Shown: positions 1 to 8,075 of the stretch, one piece after another
Layout: every line of letters starts with the position of its first letter
Position numbering within the stretch: position 1 is the first letter of the stretch
Source: Acidimicrobiales bacterium
GTDB taxonomy: Bacteria; Actinomycetota; Acidimicrobiia; Acidimicrobiales; CADCSY01
Assembly (NCBI GenBank): GCA_035512495.1
Contig: DATKDW010000070.1
Location: 1 to 57,920 of the forward strand
Length of the DNA stretch: 57,920 nucleotides
Direction: 5' to 3'
The notes under the pieces: generated by a model
Seen by the model: only the letters and a program-made list of their open reading frames with translations
Database searches by the model: none
Told to the model about the DNA's origin: nothing
Translations under genes and position numbers: made by a program

Positions 1-80
1 GCGCTGGATGTCGGGAGACGACGTCTGGGGTGCACATCTCGGGATGGGGCTGGGGGATGGCTGGTGCTAGGAAGTCGGCG

Positions 81-1046
81 ATGGGGGAGAGGGACGACGA
101 GCTGGGGCGGGCGCTGGCCGAGGTGGTGGGCGCCGAGCGGGTCGAGGGCCTGGTGCGCCTCTCCGGAGGTGCCTCCCGGGAGACGTGGGCGTTCGATGCC
201 GTCGACGGCGGGGGCTCCCGGCCCCTGATCCTCCAGCGTGAGCGCGCCGGCGGGGTGCGCAAGGCGGGGATGGCCACCGAGGCGGCGCTGCTGCGGGCGG
301 CGGGTCAGCGCGGTGTCCCGGCGCCCGAGGTCGTGGCCACCGACGCCGACCACCTCGAGGCCACCGGACTTGGGCACGCCTGGGTGGTGGTCGCCCGCCT
401 CGAGGGGGAGACCATCCCGCGGCGGATCCTCCGCGACGACGACTACGCCGAGGCACGGCCACGGCTGGCGCCCCAGTGCGGCACGGCGCTCGCAGGCATC
501 CATGCCATCCCGCTCGACGACGTCGCCGGCCTCGACCAGCCCGAGCAGCTGTCGCAATACCGCGACCTGCTCGACGAGCTCGGCGAGCCGCACCCGGCGT
601 TCGAGCTCGGATTCCGCTGGCTGGAGGCCAACCGGCCACCGTCGGCCCGCACCACCGTGGTGCACGGGGACTTCCGCAACGGGAACCTGATGATCGGTCC
701 CGACGGGCTGCGTGCCGTCCTCGACTGGGAGCTGGCCCACCTCGGTGACCCGGTGGAGGACCTCGGCTGGTTGTGCGTGCGTTCGTGGCGCTTCGGGGCC
801 GAGCCGCGCGTCGGGGGCTTCGGCACCGTCGACGATCTGGTCGAGGCCTACGAGACGGCGAGCGGTACCACCGTCGACCGTGGTGCCCTGGCCTGGTGGG
901 AGGCCCTCGGGACCCTGAAGTGGGGGATCATGTGCATCGTGCAGGCCGCCACCCACCGCTCGGGGGCCGTCCGGTCCGTCGAGCTGGCGGCGATCGGCCG
1001 TCGGGTGTGCGAGGTGGAGCACGACCTGCTCCTCCTGCTGCCGTGA
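81..1046 (+). CDS. Phosphotransferase, APH / choline-kinase-like family
   Basis: A 321-residue kinase-fold protein of the aminoglycoside-phosphotransferase superfamily. The catalytic loop reads HGDFRNGN, with H195, D197 and N202, and the metal-binding Asp follows at D215 in a LDWE motif. An N-terminal LSGGASRETW stretch fits the nucleotide-binding loop. The substrate is unknown; family members in actinobacteria often sit beside acyl-CoA dehydrogenases and DUF6285 genes, which points to lipid or acyl-CoA metabolism rather than drug resistance. I chose ATG 81 because AGGAAG lies at 69-74; ATGs at 30 and 57 lack such a site. The end overlaps the next gene by four bases (GTGA), so the two are probably co-translated. 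Family is firm, function is inferred. Confidence 0.85.
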   Translation: MGERDDELGRALAEVVGAERVEGLVRLSGGASRETWAFDAVDGGGSRPLILQRERAGGVRKAGMATEAALLRAAGQRGVPAPEVVATDADHLEATGLGHAWVVVARLEGETIPRRILRDDDYAEARPRLAPQCGTALAGIHAIPLDDVAGLDQPEQLSQYRDLLDELGEPHPAFELGFRWLEANRPPSARTTVVHGDFRNGNLMIGPDGLRAVLDWELAHLGDPVEDLGWLCVRSWRFGAEPRVGGFGTVDDLVEAYETASGTTVDRGALAWWEALGTLKWGIMCIVQAATHRSGAVRSVELAAIGRRVCEVEHDLLLLLP

Positions 1047-1384
1047 GCGCCCCGCACGACATCCCCACGGCAGCCGAGCTGGTCGAGGCCGTCCGCGAGT
1101 TCATCGAGGGCGACGTGATGGCAGCCACGGAGGGGCGGGTCCGCTTCCACGCCCGGGTGGCGGCGAAGGTCCTGGCCCAGGTCGAGCGCGAGCTGGCCCT
1201 CGGCGCCGGGCAGGAGGCGGCCCACGCCGACCGCCTGGCCGCCCTCGGGGTGGCCGACGAGGCGGAGCTGGCTGCCGCCATCCGCAGCGGTGCGCTCGAC
1301 GACCGCTACGACGAGGTCGCCGCCGCTGTCCGGGCGACGGTCGCCGACAAGCTCACCGTCGCCAACCCCACCTATTCAGACTGA
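1043..1384 (+). CDS. DUF6285-type small protein
   Basis: A 113-residue, mostly helical, Ala/Glu/Arg-rich soluble protein starting at GTG 1043, overlapping the stop of the phosphotransferase gene by four bases. The pattern (an N-terminal LVEAVREFIEGDV stretch, a central FHARVAAKVLAQVERE helix and a C-terminal RATVADKLTVANP segment) matches my memory of the DUF6285 family, which is typically encoded next to APH-like phosphotransferases. The tight overlap suggests the two products act together, perhaps as a complex. No catalytic residues are evident and no function is known. The family assignment is from memory and could not be searched. Confidence 0.75.
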   Translation: MSAPHDIPTAAELVEAVREFIEGDVMAATEGRVRFHARVAAKVLAQVERELALGAGQEAAHADRLAALGVADEAELAAAIRSGALDDRYDEVAAAVRATVADKLTVANPTYSD

Positions 1385-1474
1385 GGCTGACGGGTCGAAC
1401 AGCGAGTCTGCTCAACTGGAAGCGAGCGGGTGGCGCCGATGGGGGGACCCGCCCGGAGCCTGCGGAGGGCGGGA

Positions 1475-1495
1475 GGACCCGTCGGCGACGGGTCC
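1475..1495. terminator. Hairpin between convergent genes
   Basis: A perfect 9-bp stem, GGACCCGTC / GACGGGTCC, with a GGC loop lies between the converging DUF6285 and fabI genes. No T-run follows on either strand, so it would be a non-canonical bidirectional terminator. The structure is seen directly; its role is inferred. Confidence 0.45.
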
Positions 1496-1523
1496 CGTGA
1501 GCCCCGCTCGGTGACGGGCCCCG

Positions 1524-2294
1524 CTACGCCCCGATGGCGTGGTAGCCGCCGTCGACGTGGAGGATCTCGCCGGTGGTGGCGGGGAACCAGTCGGACAGCA
1601 GGGCCACGGTGGCTCGGGCCACCGGCTCGGCGTCGGTCACGTCCCAGCCGAGCGGGGCGCGCTCCGACCAGACGTCCTCGAAGCGGGCGAAGCCGGGGAT
1701 CGACTTGGCCGCCATGGTCTTGATCGGGCCGGCGGCCACGAGGTTCACCCGGATGCCGCGTTCACCGAGGTCGCGGGCGAGGTAGCGGTTGGCGGACTCG
1801 AGTGCGGCCTTGGCCACGCCCATCCAGTCGTAGGCGGGCCACGCCACGGTGGCGTCGAAGGTGAGCCCGACGATGCTCCCACCGTCGTCCATGAGGGGCA
1901 GGACCGCCTCGGCCAGCGCCTTGTAGGAGTACGCGCTGACGTTCAGCGCCACGGAGACGTCGTCCCAGCCGGCGGCGAACATGCCCTCGCCCAGGCAGGT
2001 GGCCGGGGCGAAGCCGATGGCGTGGAGCACGCCGTCGACCCGGTCCCAGCCGTGCTCGCGCAGCGCCGGCGCCAGTGCCTCGAGCTGGGCGGTGTCGGTG
2101 ACGTCCAGCTCGAGCACGGGGGGCTCCTGGTCGAGCTTGCGGGCTGTCCGCTTGGTGAGCGACAACCCTCGCCCGGCACCGGTGAGGACCACGTCGGCCC
2201 CCTCGCCCTGGGCTTTGGCCGCCACACCGAACGCCAGTGAGGCGTCGGTGAGCACGCCGGTGATGAGCACGTTCTTGCCGCTGAGCAGTCCCAC
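1524..2294 (-). CDS. fabI: Enoyl-[acyl-carrier-protein] reductase, FabI/InhA type
   Basis: A 256-residue NAD(P)H-dependent enoyl reductase for the last step of each type II fatty-acid elongation cycle. The N-terminal GKNVLITGVLTDASLAFGVA segment is the atypical nucleotide-binding loop of FabI. The catalytic Tyr-x6-Lys pair is Y155/K162 within PAYDWMGVAK, closely resembling mycobacterial InhA (Y158/K165), followed by the conserved VAAGPIKT stretch. The start is GTG at 2292-2294, with GGAGGG just upstream on the coding strand. The gene runs divergently from npdG, and its candidate -10 box lies inside a dyad at 2317-2334. This type is the target class of isoniazid and triclosan. Confidence 0.93.
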   Translation of the reverse strand: MGLLSGKNVLITGVLTDASLAFGVAAKAQGEGADVVLTGAGRGLSLTKRTARKLDQEPPVLELDVTDTAQLEALAPALREHGWDRVDGVLHAIGFAPATCLGEGMFAAGWDDVSVALNVSAYSYKALAEAVLPLMDDGGSIVGLTFDATVAWPAYDWMGVAKAALESANRYLARDLGERGIRVNLVAAGPIKTMAAKSIPGFARFEDVWSERAPLGWDVTDAEPVARATVALLSDWFPATTGEILHVDGGYHAIGA

Positions 2295-2316
2295 GGTCCC
2301 TCCGACCTCCTCGCGA

Positions 2317-2334
2317 GCACGTGACGTTACGTGC
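2317..2334 (-). promoter_or_regulatory. Dyad overlapping the fabI -10 box
   Basis: GCACGT and ACGTGC arms separated by six bases form a dyad. On the minus strand the box TAACGT (2329-2324) lies within it, placing a transcription start near 2317 and giving fabI a leader of about 23 nt that contains its ribosome-binding site. It may be an operator for a lipid regulator. The dyad is seen directly; regulation is inferred. Confidence 0.4.
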
Positions 2335-2400
2335 CCGCCGGGACGGTGTCCGCCGGGGCCGCCGCGACCCGCCGGTTCGGGGGACGTGCGGGCGGTCCCG

Positions 2401-2406
2401 TAGGGT
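2401..2406 (+). promoter_or_regulatory. -10 box TAGGGT of npdG
   Basis: TAGGGT is followed by seven bases and then GTG 2414, the spacing of a leaderless transcript. This decides the npdG start over GTG 2405, which overlaps the box. Confidence 0.6.
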
Positions 2407-2413
2407 GACCGCC

Positions 2414-3133
2414 GTGCAGATCGGTTTGCTGGGAGGGACGGGCCCCGCTGGGCGGGCGCTCGCGGCCAGGTTGGCGTCGGTGGGCTTCGACGTCGTGATC
2501 GGGTCGCGGTCGAGGTACCGCGCCATGGAGGTGCGCGACAAGCTCGTCGAGCGGTGGCCGGACCGGAACCTCGCCATCGGCGCCGCCGAGAACCCCGAGG
2601 CCGCCGCGGCCGACGTGGTGGTCATCGCCACACCCTGGGACGGCGCCGCCGAGACGGCGCTCTCCGTTCGCAAGCAGCTCGAGGGCAAGGTGGTCATCTC
2701 CATGGCCAACGCCCTGGCCCGGGTGGCGGGGGAGTTCCAGCCCCTCGTCCCGCCCCGCGGCTCGGTGGCCGCCAGCGTCCAGGCCGCCGTGCCCGACGCC
2801 ATGGTGTCGGCCGCCATGCACCACTTGCCGGCCAAGGAGCTCGGGATGCTCGACCACCCCCTCGACTCCGACGTGCTCATCTGCTCCGACCACAAGCACG
2901 CCATCGAGGTCACCGCCGACATCGTCCGGCGCATCCCGGGCTGCCGCCCGCTCGACGCCGGCGAGCTCTCCAACGCCACACCCATCGAGGCGTTCACCGC
3001 GGTGCTCCTCCAGCTCAACGTCCGCTACAAGACCCGGGTGGCGGTCAAGCTCACCGGCATCGCCGACGCCGACGCGCCCGTCGGCGTCGTTGACCCCGAC
3101 ACCGACCACGGCGGCGGGGACGGCGGGGCCTGA
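2414..3133 (+). CDS. npdG: NADPH-dependent F420 reductase (F420:NADP oxidoreductase)
   Basis: About 239 residues of the FNO/NpdG family, which transfers hydride between coenzyme F420 and NADP. The protein opens with the glycine-rich loop IGLLGGTGPAG, followed by GSRSRYRA, whose Ser/Arg residues typically bind the NADP 2'-phosphate. Later come a conserved VIATPWDGAAET stretch and a C-terminal domain with SDHKHAIEVTADIVRRIPG and ATPIEAFTAVLLQLN segments. The length is slightly above archaeal FNO. It implies the cell makes F420. The start is GTG 2414, seven bases after a TAGGGT box; GTG 2405 is an alternative. The next gene begins five bases after the stop, so both may share a transcript. Confidence 0.88.
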   Translation: MQIGLLGGTGPAGRALAARLASVGFDVVIGSRSRYRAMEVRDKLVERWPDRNLAIGAAENPEAAAADVVVIATPWDGAAETALSVRKQLEGKVVISMANALARVAGEFQPLVPPRGSVAASVQAAVPDAMVSAAMHHLPAKELGMLDHPLDSDVLICSDHKHAIEVTADIVRRIPGCRPLDAGELSNATPIEAFTAVLLQLNVRYKTRVAVKLTGIADADAPVGVVDPDTDHGGGDGGA

Positions 3134-3138
3134 CCTCC

Positions 3139-4257
3139 GTGGGCCCGCGGATCTTCGACACGTCCCGCCAGGACGTGGTGGCCTTCGAGGCGGGCCCGCT
3201 CGTCCTCATGTACACGTGCGGCATCACGCCCTACGACGCCACCCACGTGGGCCACGCCGCCACCTACGTCGTCTACGACGTGCTGCAGCGGCGTCTGCGC
3301 GACCTCGGCCACGAGACCCGCTGCGTGCGCAACATCACCGATGTCGACGACCCCCTGCTCGACAAGGCCCGCGAGCTCGGTGTCCACTACCTCGACCTGG
3401 CGGCGGCCGAGACGGCCCGCTTCCAGGACGACATGGCTGCCCTCGGGATGCTCCCGGCGTGGAGCGAGCCCCGCGCCACCTCGGCCATCGCCGACATCCG
3501 GGGCTTCATCGGCATGGTGCTCGAGCGGGGACATGCCTACGAGGCCGGTGGAGCCGTCTACTTCGACGTCTCCACAGCCCCACGGTTCGGCCAGGTGAGC
3601 CACTACGACGAGGCCACCATGCTCGCCTGTGCGGCCGAGCGCGGAGGCAACATCGACGACCCGAACAAGCGCAACCCCCTGGACTTCGTGCTCTGGCAGC
3701 CCTCCACCGACGACGAGCCGGCGTGGGAGTCGCTGTGGGGTCCGGGCCGGCCGGGCTGGCACGTCGAGTGCTCCGCCCTCGCCCTGCGGGACCTGGGCAC
3801 GACCATCGACCTCCACGGCGGCGGCACCGACCTCATCTTCCCCCATCACGAGTGCGAGGCCGCCCAGTCGGAGGCCGCCACCGGTGAGCCCTTCGTGCGC
3901 CACTGGGTCCACACGCCGATGGTGCGCCTCGACGGCGAGAAGATGTCGAAGTCGAAGGGCAACCTCGTCTTCATCAGCGAGCTGCGCAAGGACTGGGACC
4001 CTTCCGCCATCCGCCTCGCGATCGCCGCCAAGCACTACCGCCACGACTGGGACTGGACCGACGAGCTCATGCCGGCGGCCACCACCCGGCTCGATGCGTG
4101 GCGGGGGAGCGGACCGGGTGACGGCGCCCTCGACGACGTGCGCGCCGCCCTCGACGACGACCTCGACACCCCCCGCGCCCTGGCCGCGGTCGACGCCGCC
4201 GTGTCCTCGGGTCGTGGTGTCAGCGAGGCAGCCGCCCTCCTCGGCATCGAGATCTGA
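3139..4257 (+). CDS. mshC: MshC-type cysteine ligase (mycothiol synthesis), CysRS-like
   Basis: A 372-residue class I aminoacyl-tRNA-synthetase-like protein. The signature [18 protein letters not shown] is that of MshC rather than the CGPTVYDxxHIGN form of ordinary CysRS. It is followed by [28 protein letters not shown] and the KMSKS loop [11 protein letters not shown], so the zinc site and both ATP motifs are intact. The length is close to mycobacterial MshC (about 412) and shorter than CysRS, lacking a C-terminal tRNA-binding extension. MshC joins cysteine to glucosaminyl-inositol using ATP. It starts at GTG 3139, five bases after npdG. A short CysRS acting on tRNA is the alternative; the rest of the mycothiol pathway is not in the window. 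Confidence 0.8.
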   Translation: MGPRIFDTSRQDVVAFEAGPLVLMYTCGITPYDATHVGHAATYVVYDVLQRRLRDLGHETRCVRNITDVDDPLLDKARELGVHYLDLAAAETARFQDDMAALGMLPAWSEPRATSAIADIRGFIGMVLERGHAYEAGGAVYFDVSTAPRFGQVSHYDEATMLACAAERGGNIDDPNKRNPLDFVLWQPSTDDEPAWESLWGPGRPGWHVECSALALRDLGTTIDLHGGGTDLIFPHHECEAAQSEAATGEPFVRHWVHTPMVRLDGEKMSKSKGNLVFISELRKDWDPSAIRLAIAAKHYRHDWDWTDELMPAATTRLDAWRGSGPGDGALDDVRAALDDDLDTPRALAAVDAAVSSGRGVSEAAALLGIEI

Positions 4258-4295
4258 GCGGCGGATACGGGTTCGGGCCACCGATGGGGCCCCGG

Positions 4296-4301
4296 TACCA
4301 T
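4296..4301 (+). promoter_or_regulatory. -10 box TACCAT of thrS
   Basis: TACCAT lies nine bases before ATG 4311, so the transcript would carry almost no leader. No T-box-like leader is visible in front of thrS. Confidence 0.55.
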
Positions 4302-4310
4302 CGCCCGGAC

Positions 4311-6266
4311 ATGGCTGAGATCACCATCACCCTCCCCGACGGTTCCGAGCGACCCCTTCCGGAGGGCTCGACCGCGGGCGACCTGGCTGCCTCGATCGGC
4401 CGGGGACTGGCCAAGGCGGCGGTGATCGCCGAGATCGACGGCGAGGAGCGCGACCTCGTGACCCCGCTGCACGACGGGGCGACGGTGGCCATCGTGACCG
4501 ACGCCTCCGAGCGCGGGCTGTTCACCATCCGCCACTCGACGGCCCACGTGCTGGCCCAAGCGGTGCTCGACCTCTTCCCGGGGGCGACCTTCGGCATCGG
4601 ACCACCCGTCGAGCACGGCTTCTACTACGACTTCGAGCTCCCCGGCGGGGCCACGTTCAGCCCCGACGACCTCGAGCGCATCGACGCCCGCATGCGGGAG
4701 ATCATCGCCGAGGCCCAGCCCTTCGTCCGCGACGAGATCCCGTCCGACGAGGCGCGCGTGGTCTTCAAGGACCACCCCTACAAGATCCAGATCATCGACG
4801 GTGCCGCCGAGGACCCCACGTCGGCCACCGAGGCGGGCGTGGTGCGCACCTACGCCAACCCACCGAGCTTCATCGACCTCTGCCGGGGGCCGCACGTGCC
4901 CGACACGAGCCGGCTCGGGCACTTCAAGCTCATGCGGATCGCCGGCGCCTACTGGCGTGGCGACGAGCGCAACCCGATGCTCCAGCGGATCTATGGCACG
5001 GCGTGGGCCAAGAAGAAGGACCTCGACGACCACCTCACGATGCTCGAGGAGGCGGAGCGGCGAGATCACCGCAAGCTCGGTGCCGAGCTCGATCTCTTCT
5101 CGTTCCCCGACGAGATCGGCAGCGGTCTTGCCGTCTTCCACCCCAAGGGCGGCACGGTGCGCAGGCTCATGGAGGACTACTCCCGACAGCGCCACGAGCA
5201 GGCCGGCTACGAGTTCGTCAACACCCCCCACATCACCAAGGCCGAGCTCTTCGAGACCTCCGGTCACCTGGAGTGGTTCGCCGACGGCATGTACCCGCCG
5301 ATGGAGATGGAGGGCTCCAACTACTACCTGAAGCCGATGAACTGCCCGTTCCACACCCTGATCTTCAGGGCGCGGGGACGCTCGTACCGCGAGCTGCCGC
5401 TCCGGCTGTTCGAGTTCGGCACCGTCTATCGGTTCGAGAAGTCCGGCGTGGTGCACGGTCTGACACGGGTGCGGGGCCTCACCATGGACGACGCCCACAT
5501 CTACTGCACCAAGGAGCAGATGTCAGCGGAGCTGACGAGCCTGCTCACCTTCGTCCTGAACCTGCTCCGCGACTACGGACTCAGCGACTTCTACCTCGAG
5601 CTGTCGACCAAGCCCGAGGGGAAGGCGGTCGGCACCGACGAGGAGTGGGACGAGGCCACCGAGACCCTGCGCGTGGCGGCGACGGCCATGGGCCTCGAGA
5701 CCGTCCTCGATGAGGGTGGTGGCGCGTTCTACGGCCCGAAGCTCTCCGTGCAGGCTCGTGACGCCATCGGCCGGACCTGGCAGCTGTCGACCATCCAGCT
5801 CGACTTCCAGACCCCGCAGCGCTTCGGCATCGAGTACTCCGCCTCGGACGGCACGCGCAAGGTGCCGATCATGATCCACCGCGCCCTGTTCGGCTCGATC
5901 GAGCGTTTCTTCGGCATCCTCACCGAGCACTACGCGGGGGCGTTCCCCACGTGGCTGGCACCGGTGCAGGTGCGGGTGCTGCCTGTGCGGGACGACCACG
6001 GTCCCTACGCCGTGCGCATCACCGACCGGCTCCGCGCCGGTGGCTTCCGGGCCGACGTGGTCGAGGCCAACGAGCCGCTCGGCGGGCGCATCCGCCGGGC
6101 GAAGCTCGAGAAGCTTCCCTACGTGCTGGTGGTTGGCGACGACGATGTCGAGCACGGCACGGTGGGCGTCAACGCCCGCGGCGGTGACGCCCCTGAACGC
6201 GGCGTCACCGTCGACGACTTCGTGCACCGCCTCGAGGCCGACGTCATCGCCCACACGATCTCCTAG
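4311..6266 (+). CDS. thrS: Threonyl-tRNA synthetase
   Basis: A 651-residue class II synthetase with the full bacterial architecture. A TGS domain covers about 1-60 ([14 protein letters not shown]), and the editing/SAD domain runs to about 225, beginning [10 protein letters not shown]. The catalytic core contains the zinc Cys C345 in MNCPFH and the motif 2 region [15 protein letters not shown]. An anticodon-binding domain follows from about 540, with PVQVRVLPV and [23 protein letters not shown] 4311 gives the normal N terminus [11 protein letters not shown]; the upstream in-frame ATG 4284 precedes the -10 box and is unlikely. It begins the thrS-HIT-pgsA-acyltransferase-pimA order shared with mycobacteria and streptomycetes. 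Confidence 0.97.
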   Translation: MAEITITLPDGSERPLPEGSTAGDLAASIGRGLAKAAVIAEIDGEERDLVTPLHDGATVAIVTDASERGLFTIRHSTAHVLAQAVLDLFPGATFGIGPPVEHGFYYDFELPGGATFSPDDLERIDARMREIIAEAQPFVRDEIPSDEARVVFKDHPYKIQIIDGAAEDPTSATEAGVVRTYANPPSFIDLCRGPHVPDTSRLGHFKLMRIAGAYWRGDERNPMLQRIYGTAWAKKKDLDDHLTMLEEAERRDHRKLGAELDLFSFPDEIGSGLAVFHPKGGTVRRLMEDYSRQRHEQAGYEFVNTPHITKAELFETSGHLEWFADGMYPPMEMEGSNYYLKPMNCPFHTLIFRARGRSYRELPLRLFEFGTVYRFEKSGVVHGLTRVRGLTMDDAHIYCTKEQMSAELTSLLTFVLNLLRDYGLSDFYLELSTKPEGKAVGTDEEWDEATETLRVAATAMGLETVLDEGGGAFYGPKLSVQARDAIGRTWQLSTIQLDFQTPQRFGIEYSASDGTRKVPIMIHRALFGSIERFFGILTEHYAGAFPTWLAPVQVRVLPVRDDHGPYAVRITDRLRAGGFRADVVEANEPLGGRIRRAKLEKLPYVLVVGDDDVEHGTVGVNARGGDAPERGVTVDDFVHRLEADVIAHTIS

Positions 6267-6338
6267 TCAGCGCGGGTCGTGCGTTTGAGCGAGGCCGCGG
6301 CCACGTCCGGGCGGGCGCGCGACGATGGTGGGGTGACG

Positions 6339-6842
6339 ATGGAGCGGCTGTGGGCGGGCTGGCGCAACGAGTACGTGACCTCCACGGGTGCCGAGACCTC
6401 GCCCGGCGGTGATGCCTGCGTGCTCTGTCGGGTGGCCGGCGCAGGTGACGGCGAGGGCGAGGCCGCCCTCTGGCGCGGGGCGCGCACGGTGGCCGTCCTC
6501 AACGCCTTCCCCTACACCAGCGGGCACCTGATGGTGATGCCGACCCGCCACGTCGGCGAGCTCGAGGACCTCGACCCCGAGGAGTCGGTCGAGCTGTGGG
6601 ACGCCGTGCGGGCGGCGGTGGTGGCCCTCAAGGCCGCCTACCGGCCGGAGGGGGTCAACGTCGGCGCAAACCTGGGTCGGGCGGCCGGCGCGGGCGTCCC
6701 CGGCCACCTGCACCTCCACGTGCTGCCGCGGTGGTCCGGCGACACGAACTTCATGACGTCGGTCGCCGAGGCCCGGGTCCTCCCGGAGTCCCTGCCCACC
6801 TCGGGCGAGCGCCTCCGCGCCGTCTGGCCGGCCCGGCCGTAG
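6339..6842 (+). CDS. HIT-family nucleotide phosphorylase/hydrolase (Ap4A phosphorylase-like)
   Basis: A 167-residue histidine-triad protein. The triad is H123, H125 and H127 in GHLHLHVLPRW, the nucleophile region for cleaving dinucleoside polyphosphates such as Ap4A. CVLCRVA near residue 30 resembles the zinc-binding Cys pair of many HIT proteins, and LNAFPYTSGHLMVMPTRHV is the conserved substrate pocket. Position directly after thrS and before pgsA matches M. tuberculosis Rv2613c, an Ap4A phosphorylase, so that activity is the best guess. The start is ATG 6339, with GGTGGGG upstream; GTG 6333 and ATG 6279 are possible but would add residues not typical of the family. Confidence 0.88.
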   Translation: MERLWAGWRNEYVTSTGAETSPGGDACVLCRVAGAGDGEGEAALWRGARTVAVLNAFPYTSGHLMVMPTRHVGELEDLDPEESVELWDAVRAAVVALKAAYRPEGVNVGANLGRAAGAGVPGHLHLHVLPRWSGDTNFMTSVAEARVLPESLPTSGERLRAVWPARP

Positions 6843-6871
6843 CCGCTTCGTCGCGCGGCATCGGGCCGTCG

Positions 6872-6877
6872 TAGCCT
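6872..6877 (+). promoter_or_regulatory. -10 box TAGCCT, leaderless type
   Basis: TAGCCT is followed by seven bases and ATG 6885. This separates the small membrane-protein gene from the thrS-HIT unit. Confidence 0.5.
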
Positions 6878-6884
6878 CGTGGTG

Positions 6885-7406
6885 ATGGCCGACGACCCCC
6901 AGACCTCCGGGACCGACGACGACGCCGTCGACGTCCTGCCCGACGACCTCGACGCCGCCGGCTACGTCGGGCCCTACTCGTTCCCCGACAACTCCCGTCG
7001 CCGCATCCCCGGCGCCATCTACGTGGTGGTGGGGCTCGGCCTCATCATCCTGTGGGCGGTCTCGGGCGACGACGCCGTCCTCGTCAACGAGGGCCTCCTG
7101 GTCGTGGGGGTCGGCCTCGTGGTGTTCGGCGCCTACTGCATCGCCGCTGGCTGGCCGCTCGGTGCCGACGAGACCGACGCCCTCGTGGCCGCGACCAGGC
7201 AGGTGGGCTTCCCGGTCGGACATGCCTCGGCGTCGCTGGGGTGGCGAGGTCTCCGCAGCCGGCCCACCTGGCGGATCCTCCTCTACTCCGCCGAGGACCC
7301 GCCCACCCAGCGCGGGCTGGTGCTCGTCGACGGCGTCGACGGCCGCGTCGTGGAGCACTTCGTGGAGGAGAACCCCGAGGACTGGGAAGCCCTGCGGGGC
7401 GACTAG
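6885..7406 (+). CDS. Small two-helix membrane protein, unknown function
   Basis: A 173-residue protein I do not recognise. An acidic N-terminal tail of about 35 residues is followed by two hydrophobic helices at about 43-63 and 70-90 joined by a short loop, and then by a soluble C-terminal domain of about 80 residues containing GWRGLRSRPTWRILLYSAEDPP and a VEHFVEENPEDW segment. Two helices close together suggest a hairpin with both tails on the same, probably cytoplasmic, side. ATG 6885 is chosen by the -10 spacing; GTG codons at 6879 and 6882 are alternatives. It converges on the DinB-like gene, only three bases away. Function cannot be inferred. Confidence 0.75.
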   Translation: MADDPQTSGTDDDAVDVLPDDLDAAGYVGPYSFPDNSRRRIPGAIYVVVGLGLIILWAVSGDDAVLVNEGLLVVGVGLVVFGAYCIAAGWPLGADETDALVAATRQVGFPVGHASASLGWRGLRSRPTWRILLYSAEDPPTQRGLVLVDGVDGRVVEHFVEENPEDWEALRGD

Positions 7407-7409
7407 GAC

Positions 7410-7952
7410 CTAGGCGCCGCGCGACCTGTTGGCGGCGGCCCGGGCGGCGGCGAGGGCCGACTCGGCGGCGGTCAGGTGCTCGACACCTTCGCTGACGGCG
7501 TGGCGGGCGAGCCACAGCAGGTCGACGGTGTGGCCGTCGAGGGTCCCGGTGCGGACCCATGCCGAACCGGGGGCGGCCTCGACCTCGGCGGCGGCGGCCT
7601 CGGCGGCGGCGGTGAGGCCGTAGAGGACGGCGGCGAGCCCCTCGGCGGGGTCGTGGCCCTGCCACGGCTCCTCGGCGCGGCCGGCTCCCATGAGCTCCGG
7701 CTGGCCTCCGCCCCGCACGCTGCGCAGCTGGCGTGCGGCACGCTCGAGGGCGCCACGGACGTGGGCGGCATGCTCGAGCGCCGACCACGTGCCGGCGTCG
7801 GGCTGCCTGGTGGCGAGATCCTCGTCGTCGAGCCGGAGAGCCGTTCGCCACCGTCGTGGCAGCGAGCGCAGCGCCACCGCGGCGTCGGGGGGCTGCATCG
7901 TGTCGTAGGGGGCGCCGAGCTCGCCCCCCGGGGTCCGTCCGGGCAAGGTCAC
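7410..7952 (-). CDS. DinB / mycothiol-dependent maleylpyruvate-isomerase-like protein
   Basis: A 180-residue four-helix-bundle protein of the DinB superfamily. Candidate metal ligands are H61 or H64 in WSALEHAAHVRGAL, and H151 and H159 in WLARHAVSEGVEHL, the usual His spacing of the superfamily. Many actinobacterial members use mycothiol or bacillithiol as cofactor, which fits the mshC-like gene about 3 kb away, but a specific reaction cannot be assigned. The start is GTG 7952, placed seven bases after a minus-strand TAGCCT box; ATG 7898 would remove 18 residues without conserved motifs. The gene diverges from pgsA. Confidence 0.75.
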   Translation of the reverse strand: MTLPGRTPGGELGAPYDTMQPPDAAVALRSLPRRWRTALRLDDEDLATRQPDAGTWSALEHAAHVRGALERAARQLRSVRGGGQPELMGAGRAEEPWQGHDPAEGLAAVLYGLTAAAEAAAAEVEAAPGSAWVRTGTLDGHTVDLLWLARHAVSEGVEHLTAAESALAAARAAANRSRGA

Positions 7953-7959
7953 GTGACCG

Positions 7960-7965
7960 AGGCTA
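7960..7965 (-). promoter_or_regulatory. -10 box TAGCCT of the DinB-like gene
   Basis: On the minus strand TAGCCT is followed by seven bases and GTG 7952. It lies about 40 bp from the divergent pgsA promoter. Confidence 0.5.
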
Positions 7966-8003
7966 CCGAGGTCGCCATCTGAGGTGTCGGGGTCATCGGC
8001 TGG

Positions 8004-8009
8004 TACCGT
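8004..8009 (+). promoter_or_regulatory. -10 box TACCGT of the pgsA unit
   Basis: TACCGT precedes pgsA by about 66 bases, giving a leader of about 60 nt. Unlike most neighbours, pgsA then uses a ribosome-binding site, GGGGAGGA at 8063-8070. Confidence 0.5.
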
Positions 8010-8075
8010 TTTGTCCGGCGTGCCGATCGGTCGCCCCATCGCTTTCCATGCCCGCCACCGCGGGGAGGACCCGAG

